DNA of 64,000 nt from Methylobacterium sp. DB0501 (GTDB lineage: Bacteria > Pseudomonadota > Alphaproteobacteria > Rhizobiales > Beijerinckiaceae), in the NCBI RefSeq assembly GCF_011043735.1, contig NZ_JAAKGV010000003.1, positions 124,001 through 188,000 on the forward strand, read 5' to 3'. Position numbers and translations under genes: made by a program. The notes beneath the pieces are model-generated. The model searched no databases. It saw only the letters and a program-made list of their open reading frames with translations, and was not told the origin of the DNA. Positions 37,150 through 46,462 of this stretch are shown here, piece by piece (the first letter of the stretch is position 1; every line of letters begins with the position of its first letter).

Positions 37150-37338
37150 GATGCGGATCTCAGGCCGGGTGGCGGGAGAGGAGGGCGGTGCGCGTCATCA
37201 GGGGCGTCTCCCGAAGGCCGGCATCGAGGCGCCGGCTCTGTTGGTATCTTTTGCTACGACGCGGGGCGCGCGGCGAGGCGGAAAAAAGCCTGAGGCTCGC
37301 CGCGGGGTGATGGCCGATGCCTCGCCCTTCGGACGCTC

Positions 37339-37380
37339 GCCCCCCAACCCTCCCCCGCAGAGGGGGGAGGGTTGGGGGGC
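37339..37380. terminator. 18-bp inverted repeat between ccmI and ccmE
   Basis: An 18-bp perfect stem (5' arm 37339-37356, 3' arm 37363-37380; arm core CCAACCCTCCCCC) with loop GCAGAG. It lies five bases past the ccmI stop (minus strand), so it could terminate or attenuate ccmI transcription. The sequence belongs to the same repeat family as the elements at 53186-53359 and 59991-60164. Confidence 0.6.
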
Positions 37381-37385
37381 GGTTC

Positions 37386-38528
37386 TCAAGGCGCCGCCTT
37401 CGCGGCACCCAATCCCAGCTCCTGCGCCACGTCCTCCACCGGCGCCAGCTTGCCGGCATCGCTTCCGAGCGCTGCCCGTGCCTGGGCCAGGGTCGCTTCC
37501 GCTTTCGGGCGATCACCCAGGACCATGTAGGAGCGCACCAGCCGGCCCCATTCCTCCGGCGAGCCGCCCTTCTCGGCGAGGCGCTGGGCCAGCCCTTCGA
37601 CCATGCCGCGGATCATCCCGCGCTGTTCCTCGCTCATGCCGGGCCCCTTGCCAGGCGCCGCCGCAGCGGGCGCCGTGCCGTCGAGGCGGGCGAGGCTGTC
37701 GCGCACCATCGGCAGCCAGGGCGCGTCGGGGGGCGCGGCCGCTTCCATCGCCGCATAGCGGCTGCGGGCCTGGGCGCGGTCGCCGTCCTGCTCGGCGGCG
37801 CGGGCGAGGTAGAATTGCGGCTTGACCGCCTTGGGATCCTGCTTGAGCGCCCGCTCGAAGGCGTCGCGGGCCTTCGAGGAGACGACGCCGTCGCCCGCCG
37901 CCGTCAGGGCCTCGCCGTAATCGGCCAGCCGCGTCGCGTCGTCGCCGAGGATCCGCAGGGAATTCTCGTAGGCCTTGATCGCGTCCTCGACGCGCCCGAC
38001 GCGCAGGTAGACCGGGGCCAGCACCGCCCAGCCGCGCCCGTCCTCCGGGGCCTTGGCGAGGTGTGCCTCGATCTGCGTCACCGCCGCCGCGAGGTCGTTG
38101 CCGGCCGACCTGGCATGGGCCAGGCGCTCGGCCTGGGGCTGGGCCGGCAGGTCGGGCGAGCCGTAGATGCCGTAGACGAGGAGCGCCACCAGCGGCACCG
38201 TCGAGAGCGCGAAGGCCGAGGCGGCGCGGCGCCGGCGCAGGGCCGGCTCGCCGACCGCACCCGGATTCCGGCCGGGCTCGCGGCTCGCCCGCAGCAGGCG
38301 GCGCGCGGCCTCGGCCCGGGCGGCCTCGGCTTCCGGCGCGGCGAGCAGCCCGCGGGCGGCGTCGCGGTCGATCTCGCGCAACTGGTCGCGATAGAAGCCG
38401 GTCTCGGTGGCGATCCGCGCCTCGCCTTCGGGGAGGCCCGCGAGGGCCGGGCGGCGCGACATGGGCCAGAGCAGGGCGAGCACCGCCAGGCCGGTCATGA
38501 GCGCGAAGATGAGCCAGATCGCCGTCAT
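37386..38528 (-). CDS. ccmI: Cytochrome c maturation protein CcmI
   Basis: This 380-aa protein has two membrane helices (AIWLIFALMTGLAVLALLWP and AFALSTVPLVALLVYGIYGS) flanking a cytosolic loop with YRDQLREIDRDAARGLL, the CcmI signature. A periplasmic TPR region follows (WAVLAPVYLRVGRVEDAIKA; FERALKQDPKAVKPQFYLAR). CcmI binds apocytochrome c and delivers it to CcmFH. Start at ATG 38528; the frame extends to 38594 with no good signal. First gene of the ccmI-E-F-H-peptidase run; ccmA, B, C, D and G are not in the window. Confidence 0.93.
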   Translation of the reverse strand: MTAIWLIFALMTGLAVLALLWPMSRRPALAGLPEGEARIATETGFYRDQLREIDRDAARGLLAAPEAEAARAEAARRLLRASREPGRNPGAVGEPALRRRRAASAFALSTVPLVALLVYGIYGSPDLPAQPQAERLAHARSAGNDLAAAVTQIEAHLAKAPEDGRGWAVLAPVYLRVGRVEDAIKAYENSLRILGDDATRLADYGEALTAAGDGVVSSKARDAFERALKQDPKAVKPQFYLARAAEQDGDRAQARSRYAAMEAAAPPDAPWLPMVRDSLARLDGTAPAAAAPGKGPGMSEEQRGMIRGMVEGLAQRLAEKGGSPEEWGRLVRSYMVLGDRPKAEATLAQARAALGSDAGKLAPVEDVAQELGLGAAKAAP

Positions 38529-38540
38529 GACGCTTCTGTA

Positions 38541-38558
38541 TCGCTCCCCCGGGAGCGA
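38541..38558 (-). terminator. Hairpin between SLC13 gene and ccmI
   Basis: TCGCTCCC-CC-GGGAGCGA is a near-perfect 18-nt palindrome lying 66 bases downstream of the stop of the minus-strand transporter gene and just upstream of the ccmI start. It may act as terminator or as an operator for ccmI. Confidence 0.4.
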
Positions 38559-38624
38559 CACGATTCGCGAGCGTGGCGACACGGTGTCACGCACGGGCCA
38601 TCCCGCCGGGAACCGGCCGCCTCC

Positions 38625-40391
38625 TCAGCGCGGTGCCACCGGCCAGAACAGGCTGATCAGCAGCGTGCCGACGACGATCACCATGAGGGAGAGCGGCAGG
38701 CCGAGGCGGGCATAGTCGCCGAAGCGGTAGCCGCCCGGGCCCATCACCAGGGTGTTGCACTGGTGGCCGATCGGCGTGAGGAAGTCGCAGGCCGCGCCGA
38801 CCGACACCGCCATCAGGAACGGATCGGGGTTGAGCCCGAGCTTCAGGGCGAGGCTCGCGCCGATCGGCCCCATCACCAGCACCGTCGCGGCGTTGTTGAG
38901 GAACGGCGTCACCGCCATGGCGGCGATGAGCAGGAGGCCGATCGCCGCAATCGGCGGCACCGTCTGCATCGCGTGCGAGAGCGCGCCGGCGATCAGGTCG
39001 GTGCCGCCGGTCGCCCGCACCGCGTCGCTCACCGGGATGAGCGCACCGAGCAGCACGATCACCGGCCATTCGATCGTCTCGTAGGCCTCGTGCATGGTCA
39101 TGACGCGCAGGACCAGCAGCAGCACCGCGGCGCCGAAGAACGCCATCGCCACCGGCACGACGTGGAGGGCGACCAGTGCCATCGCGCCGGCCAGCACCGC
39201 GATCGGAATGTAGCTGCGGCGGCTGTGGCCCAGCGCCAGCTTGCGCTCGGCCAGCGGCAGCAGGCCGAACTCGGTGAGGACGTCGGCCAGCCGCTCGGCT
39301 TCGGCGCGCAACACCACCACGTCTCCGGCCCGCAGGCGCACGCTGCCGATGCGCCGGGTGATCGCCGCGCCCGAGCGGCTGACCGCGAGGAGCGCGGTGC
39401 CGTAGCGCGCCGCGAGGTCGGCCGCCGCGGCATTGGTGCCGGCGAGCGCCGAGCCGTCCGGGATCACCGCCTCGATCACCGTCATCTCGGCCCCCGCCGG
39501 CTGGGCGCCGACGAGCGTGAGCTTGGCCCGCGCCACCAGGCGCTCCAGGTCCTCCGGCTCGCCGTCGAGGAGCAGGACGTCGCCGGCGGCGAGCCGCCAG
39601 TCCGGTCCCGGCACGTAGCGGCGGAAGCGCTCGCGGATGACGGTCGCCACCGTCACGTCGCCGTCGCCGAGCGCCTCCAGCTCGCCCACCGTGGCGCCGA
39701 CGAGGGGCGACTCCGCCGGCAGGCAGGCCTCCGTCGTGTAGGCCTCGATCCGGAACGCCGCGGCGAGCGAGCCCGCCGGGCGCCGGTCCCGCGGCAGCAG
39801 CCGGTACCCGACCGACAGGAAGGCGAGGCCGGCAACCGCCAGCCCGAGGCCGACCGGCGTGAAGTCGAACATCCCGAAGGGCTCGCCGGTCACGTCGGCC
39901 CGCACCTTGGCGACGATGATGTTGGTGGAGGTGCCGACGAGCGTGACGAGGCCGCCGATCAGCGAGGCGAAGGACATCGGCATCAGGAGGAGCGAGGCCG
40001 ACGTGCCGGTCTTGCGCCCGAGCTGCAACGCCACCGGCATGAAGATGGCGAGGGCACCGATGTTCTTGGTGAAGACCGACAGGCCCATCACCGCGCCGGC
40101 GAGCGCCGGCACCTGCTGCCGGGGCTTTCGGAGGTAGGGCAGGAGCGGTCGCATCGCGCTCTCGACGACGCCCGAGCGCGACACGGCGGAGGAAATCACC
40201 AGCGCGCTCGCCACGATGATCACCACGTCGTCGGCGAAGCCGTCGAAGGCCTTCGCGGCCGGCACCAGCCCGAGCGCCACGGCGGCGACGAGGGAGAGGA
40301 GCGCGACGAGGTCGTAGGGCAGCCGGCCCCAGACGAAGAGCAGGACGGTGACTCCGATGAGGCCGAAGGCGAGGCCCTGGTCGAGGGTCAT
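38625..40391 (-). CDS. SLC13/DASS-family anion transporter with two TrkA-C domains
   Basis: This 588-aa protein has an N-terminal membrane block (TLDQGLAFGLIGVTVLLFVW and later FTKNIGALAIFMPVALQLG), two central regulatory TrkA-C-like domains (about residues 205-375; EACLPAESPLVGATVGEL and VRLRAGDVVVLRAEAERLA), and a C-terminal membrane block. TPFLNNAATVLVMGPIGASL and VGTSTNIIVAKVRADVTG fit the SNT motifs of divalent anion:sodium symporters. Such proteins move sulfate, dicarboxylates or other anions. ATG at 40391 chosen because upstream sequence is not membrane-like. Confidence 0.9.
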   Translation of the reverse strand: MTLDQGLAFGLIGVTVLLFVWGRLPYDLVALLSLVAAVALGLVPAAKAFDGFADDVVIIVASALVISSAVSRSGVVESAMRPLLPYLRKPRQQVPALAGAVMGLSVFTKNIGALAIFMPVALQLGRKTGTSASLLLMPMSFASLIGGLVTLVGTSTNIIVAKVRADVTGEPFGMFDFTPVGLGLAVAGLAFLSVGYRLLPRDRRPAGSLAAAFRIEAYTTEACLPAESPLVGATVGELEALGDGDVTVATVIRERFRRYVPGPDWRLAAGDVLLLDGEPEDLERLVARAKLTLVGAQPAGAEMTVIEAVIPDGSALAGTNAAAADLAARYGTALLAVSRSGAAITRRIGSVRLRAGDVVVLRAEAERLADVLTEFGLLPLAERKLALGHSRRSYIPIAVLAGAMALVALHVVPVAMAFFGAAVLLLVLRVMTMHEAYETIEWPVIVLLGALIPVSDAVRATGGTDLIAGALSHAMQTVPPIAAIGLLLIAAMAVTPFLNNAATVLVMGPIGASLALKLGLNPDPFLMAVSVGAACDFLTPIGHQCNTLVMGPGGYRFGDYARLGLPLSLMVIVVGTLLISLFWPVAPR

Positions 40392-40735
40392 GCCGGGGAT
40401 CCTGCGGGGAGGCTCCGGGCGACGGTTCGGGCGCGTGTCATGCCGGGGCGGTGATCCTGCTGCGGGGTATCGGGCCTTCCTAGATTGGGCCGCGCGGGGC
40501 GCCGCCCAGGGCGGGCACGCGAAGAGTTTGCGCGGCCGGCACCGTTCCGCCGATGGCGCTCCGGATTCAGCCTCGCGGCCCGGATGAAAGAGCGGGCGCG
40601 GGATTGCCTGGAGACGGGTGCGGGCGATCGACGATCGCGCGAGCGCGGTGCAAGAAGGCCGAACCATGCAGGGGGTCAGGGAGCGACGCGAACAGGGCAT
40701 GCTTCCAAAAGGCGCGCGCCCCTGTGCGCAGCCAC
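40392..40735. other. Intergenic region downstream of BrnT remnant
   Basis: This stretch of about 344 bases has no supported gene. It has a palindrome GCGATCG-A-CGATCGC at 40623-40637. I searched it by eye on the minus strand for the missing C-terminal half of BrnT and for a BrnA antitoxin and saw neither. Confidence 0.4.
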
Positions 40736-40888
40736 TTACTTGACCCTCTCGTCTCCGTCGACCTCACGAATCGACGGGATGAGCAAATGAGTGCCGTCCT
40801 CGAGAATCTGGTCGCCGAAGGCCAAGGACAGCTCGTGCTTCTGGCGATCGATCGCGTCCTTGGCAGGGTCGAACCGATCGGCCGTCAT
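40736..40888 (-). pseudogene. Truncated BrnT-family toxin gene
   Basis: A 50-codon minus-strand frame encodes MTADRFDPAKDAIDRQKHEL followed by SLAFGDQILEDGTHLLIPSI and REVDGDERVK, then TAA. The N-terminal FDPAKDAIDRQKHELSLAFG matches the start of BrnT ribonuclease toxins (F-D-P-x-K-x-x-x-N/D-x-x-K-H-G-x-S). Full BrnT is about 90 residues; here the second half (later beta-strands and C-terminal helix) is missing, the reading frame ending just where homologues I recall continue with VVG. No BrnA antitoxin gene follows. I read it as a remnant rather than an active toxin; the identification is by motif recall. Confidence 0.65.
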
Positions 40889-41045
40889 GGGCGGGGACTA
40901 TGCGGGATTTCCGTATAGCCTGCGACGCTGGCCATGAGGAGGCGTACGCGACAACTCACCCTGTGCCTTGTCGCGGGAGGCTGATCCGGCGGAGCCCGCC
41001 GGGCGGTCGCACGTTGGTGCCCGACCGCAGGACCCGAGACCCCGC

Positions 41046-41606
41046 ATGAGCTTCGCCTTCCTCACCCGCGCCTTCGGGCGCGGCGACCCGGCCGGGGAGA
41101 CCGACGAACCGGAGGCCGTCACGGCCCGGGCCTCGCGGCGCGACCGGCGGGCGGGCCGCGCCGACGCGGTGGTGACCGAGGCCCTGAGCCAGAAGGTGCT
41201 GCACGCCTTCCTGCAGAACCGACACCAGACCCTGGTGCCGCTGACCCTGAACCTGCGGGTGCTGGAGCCGGCGCAGCGCGACCTCGTGATCCAGGCGATG
41301 GCGGCGGCGTTCCTGGCGCAGGGGCGCCGGCAGGATCCGGCCCCGGTGCGGGACGCGCTGGCCCGGATCAGCGCCGCGGAGGCCGAGCGCCAGCGCCTCG
41401 ACAAGGCGCTCGCCGCGCCGCTGGCTTTGGGCGACCTGCTCGACGCGATCCTGGACGCCGATCTCGGCGCCTATGCCTACGTCGCCTCGCTGCTCGCCGT
41501 CGACCAGCGCCGCAGGGTCAACCAGCTCTACCTCGCCTACCTGGCCGAGCGGCTGGGCCTGGCGGAGGACGTCGTATCGAGCCTGCACCGGCGCTACCGG
41601 GTCTGA
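41046..41606 (+). CDS. DUF533-like protein
   Basis: This 186-aa protein is basic near its start (RASRRDRRAGRA), then helical: EALSQKVLHAFLQNRHQTLV, LALGDLLDAILDADLGAYAY, VASLLAVDQRRRVNQLYLAY and LAERLGLAEDVVSSLHRRY. The C-terminal pattern matches the DUF533 (YebE-like, TerB-related) family; the Gly-rich membrane segment of classic members is absent. Function unknown. ATG at 41046 chosen (MSFAFLTRAFG); the frame stays open to 40968. It precedes the TetR gene by 113 bases. Confidence 0.65.
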   Translation: MSFAFLTRAFGRGDPAGETDEPEAVTARASRRDRRAGRADAVVTEALSQKVLHAFLQNRHQTLVPLTLNLRVLEPAQRDLVIQAMAAAFLAQGRRQDPAPVRDALARISAAEAERQRLDKALAAPLALGDLLDAILDADLGAYAYVASLLAVDQRRRVNQLYLAYLAERLGLAEDVVSSLHRRYRV

Positions 41607-41719
41607 GACTGCGCGCTCGTGGCGCCGGCAGGGGTTTCCCTCGGGGCTTCTCTTGCCGCCGGCGGACCGTTACCCTGACGGGACCGTCGCGCCTCCGATC
41701 CCGACCGTTTTCGAGTTCC

Positions 41720-42451
41720 ATGCCCCGCAGCCGACCCGGCGCCCAGTCCCGCGACGAGCCGAACCCGGCGGACGGGCTTCCTCCCACCGGCCCGAGCGGC
41801 GCCGGGCCGAATTCTTCCGGGACGCATTCGCCCGGATCCGGCCCCCGCAACCGGCCGGCGCCGCCCTCCGCCGATGCGCGGCTGCTCGCCATCGCCGCGG
41901 ACCACCTGCGCCGGCTCGGCCACCGGCAGGTGACCGTGGTCGGGGTCGCGGCCGAGGCGGGCATGACCCACGCCAACGTCTACCGCTACTTCCCGTCGAA
42001 GACCGCGCTCGTCGACGCCGTGGCGGGCCGCTGGCTGCGGGAGGTCGAGGCCGAGCTCGGCGCCATCGCCGACGCGCCGGACCCTGCCGACGACAAGCTC
42101 GAACGCCTGCTGCTGGCCCTCGCCTCGATGCAGCGCGAGGTGCTGGCGCGCGATCCGCACCTGTTCGCCGTCCATCGCGACGCCACCGTCGAGTCCCGGC
42201 CGATCGCCCGGCGCCACCGCGGCCGCCTGCGCCAGTTGGTCGAGCGGGTGATCGAGGAGGGGATGAATGCCGGCACCTTCTCGCTGCGCGACCGCGAGCG
42301 GGGCCTCGCCTTCATCTTCGACACCAGCCACCGCTTCCTGCACCCGGTCTCGATCCAGCTCGATGTCGAGGTGCCCCGCGACCTGATCGAGGCACGCCTC
42401 GGCGCGGTCATCCGGGCGATGCTGCGGATCCTGCGCATCGGAACCCTCTAA
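41720..42451 (+). CDS. TetR/AcrR family transcriptional regulator
   Basis: This 243-aa regulator has a long Pro/Ser/Gly-rich N-terminal extension of about 50 residues, then a TetR HTH (LLAIAADHLRRLGHRQVTVV, AAEAGMTHANVYRYFPSKTA). The C-terminal ligand domain includes FAVHRDATVESRPIARRHRG and VERVIEEGMNAGTFSLRDRE. The true start may be downstream of 41720, but no later ATG/GTG precedes the HTH clearly. It lies upstream of mdh on the same strand with a 250-base AT-containing gap; it is not shown to regulate the TCA block. Confidence 0.88.
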   Translation: MPRSRPGAQSRDEPNPADGLPPTGPSGAGPNSSGTHSPGSGPRNRPAPPSADARLLAIAADHLRRLGHRQVTVVGVAAEAGMTHANVYRYFPSKTALVDAVAGRWLREVEAELGAIADAPDPADDKLERLLLALASMQREVLARDPHLFAVHRDATVESRPIARRHRGRLRQLVERVIEEGMNAGTFSLRDRERGLAFIFDTSHRFLHPVSIQLDVEVPRDLIEARLGAVIRAMLRILRIGTL

Positions 42452-42479
42452 GGGCGCTGACAGACGGTCGAAACTGTAA

Positions 42480-43664
<1,185 letters not shown>

Positions 43665-43673
43665 CCCATCTGA

Positions 43674-43698
43674 GCGGCGCGGGATCTTTCCGCGCCGC
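43674..43698 (+). terminator. Hairpin between mdh and sucC
   Basis: GCGGCGCGG-GATCTTT-CCGCGCCGC is a perfect 9-bp stem ten bases after the mdh stop. It may attenuate transcription or stabilise mRNA ends, since genes on both sides are collinear. Confidence 0.5.
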
Positions 43699-43739
43699 CT
43701 TCCGCCCGCCTGCCCGACGAAAAGAAAGCGTGTCGCCCC

Positions 43740-44936
<1,197 letters not shown>

Positions 44937-44944
44937 CGCGGCGC

Positions 44945-45319
44945 ATGGGTCCCGGGATGGAGCTGATCGTCATCCTGGTCGTCCTCCCCGTGCTCCTCAT
45001 GGCATCCATGATCGGTTTGGTCCTGGGTGTCGTCTGGGGAGTTCGGTGGCTGGCGGGACTCCGGGCCGGGATCTTGGCTGGGAGGATCGCACTTGCGGTC
45101 CTGGCTCTGCTTCCGATCTGGATGTTCGCCGAGTGCTCGGCCGAGATAAATGCTCCACCCGTGATCGTGGGGAACGAGGCCATCGATAACGACAGCACTT
45201 CGCGATCGACGATCCTACTGAGCCTCGTGCTCCTGCCGTCGTCGATCATAAGCGCTTTTGCTGTCTGGAGGTCGATCCGGTCTTTTTCCGACAAAATCAG
45301 CCAGATGCACGCCGCCTAA
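44945..45319 (+). CDS. Small membrane protein inserted between sucC and sucD
   Basis: This protein of about 124 aa (or 120 from the ATG at 44957) has three hydrophobic segments: [20 protein letters not shown], the region of [20 protein letters not shown] with [10 protein letters not shown], and [21 protein letters not shown] recognise no family. Its DNA is visibly less GC-rich and uses codons rare in neighbours (ATA, AAA, CTA, TTT). It fits tightly between sucC (8 bases) and sucD (18 bases), so it would be co-transcribed. Position and composition suggest a later insertion. Confidence 0.65.
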   Translation: MGPGMELIVILVVLPVLLMASMIGLVLGVVWGVRWLAGLRAGILAGRIALAVLALLPIWMFAECSAEINAPPVIVGNEAIDNDSTSRSTILLSLVLLPSSIISAFAVWRSIRSFSDKISQMHAA

Positions 45320-45337
45320 TCCGGAGTTCAGATTTCA

Positions 45338-46222
45338 ATGTCCATCCTCATCGACAAGAACACCAAGGTCATCTGCCAGGGCTTCACCGGCAAGAACGGG
45401 ACCTTCCACTCCGAGCAGGCGATCGCCTACGGCACCAAGATGGTCGGCGGCACCTCGCCGGGGAAGGGCGGCGCGACCCATCTCGGCCTGCCGGTGTTCG
45501 ACACCGTGAAGGAAGCCCGCCACGCCACCGGCGCCGACGCCTCGGTGGTCTACGTGCCGCCGCCGGGCGCCGCCGACGCGATCTGCGAGGCGATCGACGC
45601 CGAGATCCCGCTGATCGTCTGCATCACCGAAGGCATCCCGGTCCTCGACATGGTGCGGGTCAAGCGTTCGCTCGAAGGCTCGAAGTCGCGCCTGATCGGC
45701 CCGAACTGCCCCGGCATCGTCACCGCCGGCGAGTCGAAGATCGGCATCATGCCGGCCAACATCTTCCGTCCGGGCTCGGTCGGCATCGTGTCGCGCTCCG
45801 GCACGCTGACCTACGAGGCGGTGTTCCAGACCACCAACGAGGGCCTCGGCCAGACCACGGCCGTCGGCATCGGCGGCGACCCGGTCAAGGGCACCGAGTT
45901 CATCGACATGCTGGAGATGTTCCTCAAGGACGACAAGACCGAGTCGATTGTGATGATCGGCGAGATCGGCGGCTCGGCCGAGGAAGAGGCGGCGCAGTTC
46001 ATTCGTGACGAGGCCAAGCGCGGCCGCAAGAAGCCGATGGTCGGCTTCATCGCCGGCCGCACGGCGCCTCCCGGCCGCCGCATGGGCCATGCCGGCGCGA
46101 TCATCTCGGGCGGCAAGGGCGGCGCCGAGGACAAGATCGCCGCGATGGAGGAGGCGGGCATCCGCGTCTCGCCGTCGCCGGCCCGCCTCGGCAAGACCCT
46201 GGTCGAGGTCCTGAAGGGCTGA
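45338..46222 (+). CDS. sucD: Succinyl-CoA synthetase alpha subunit
   Basis: This 294-aa CoA-binding subunit begins [20 protein letters not shown] with the CoA fold ([39 protein letters not shown]). The phospho-histidine is in [20 protein letters not shown]. Partner of SucC. A GGAG about 12 bases upstream may serve as ribosome site. Confidence 0.97.
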   Translation: MSILIDKNTKVICQGFTGKNGTFHSEQAIAYGTKMVGGTSPGKGGATHLGLPVFDTVKEARHATGADASVVYVPPPGAADAICEAIDAEIPLIVCITEGIPVLDMVRVKRSLEGSKSRLIGPNCPGIVTAGESKIGIMPANIFRPGSVGIVSRSGTLTYEAVFQTTNEGLGQTTAVGIGGDPVKGTEFIDMLEMFLKDDKTESIVMIGEIGGSAEEEAAQFIRDEAKRGRKKPMVGFIAGRTAPPGRRMGHAGAIISGGKGGAEDKIAAMEEAGIRVSPSPARLGKTLVEVLKG

Positions 46223-46283
46223 TCGCCCTTCGATCCTTCGCCCCTCGGCCCTTGCCCTTCGCCCCGCGCATGGCAGGCGTGGC

Positions 46284-46305
46284 GTGCGGAATTTCGGTTC
46301 CGCAC
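46284..46305 (+). terminator. Hairpin after sucD
   Basis: GTGCGGAA-TTTCGG-TTCCGCAC is a perfect 8-bp stem 61 bases after the sucD stop. Followed by CCATAT, no T-run. Terminator or processing-site candidate. Confidence 0.5.
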
Positions 46306-46325
46306 CCATATCGCAAGCAAACGTC

Positions 46326-46374
46326 AACTCTCTTGAGTTCGTAAGACACCCTGGCGCCCGGATATCCGGGCGCC
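46326..46374 (+). promoter_or_regulatory. Second hairpin and 22-bp perfect palindrome upstream of sucA
   Basis: AACTC-TCTT-GAGTT (46326-46339) is followed by GGCGCCCGGATATCCGGGCGCC (46353-46374), a perfect 22-bp palindrome about 88 bases before the sucA ATG. It could be a protein-binding operator (fully symmetric, no loop) or a cruciform/hairpin. Confidence 0.4.
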
Positions 46375-46462
46375 CCCACCGTCGACGGACCGCCATCCTC
46401 CCGCCTCAACTGGGCCCGAGAAGCCGGCGCACCGATCGACCAGCGCGGATAGACAGATCGCC

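Noticed and set aside
40553..40918. Plus-strand 121-codon frame over the BrnT remnant
   Set aside because: The minus strand encodes a recognisable BrnT N-terminus at the same place; the plus-strand product has no family resemblance or ribosome site.
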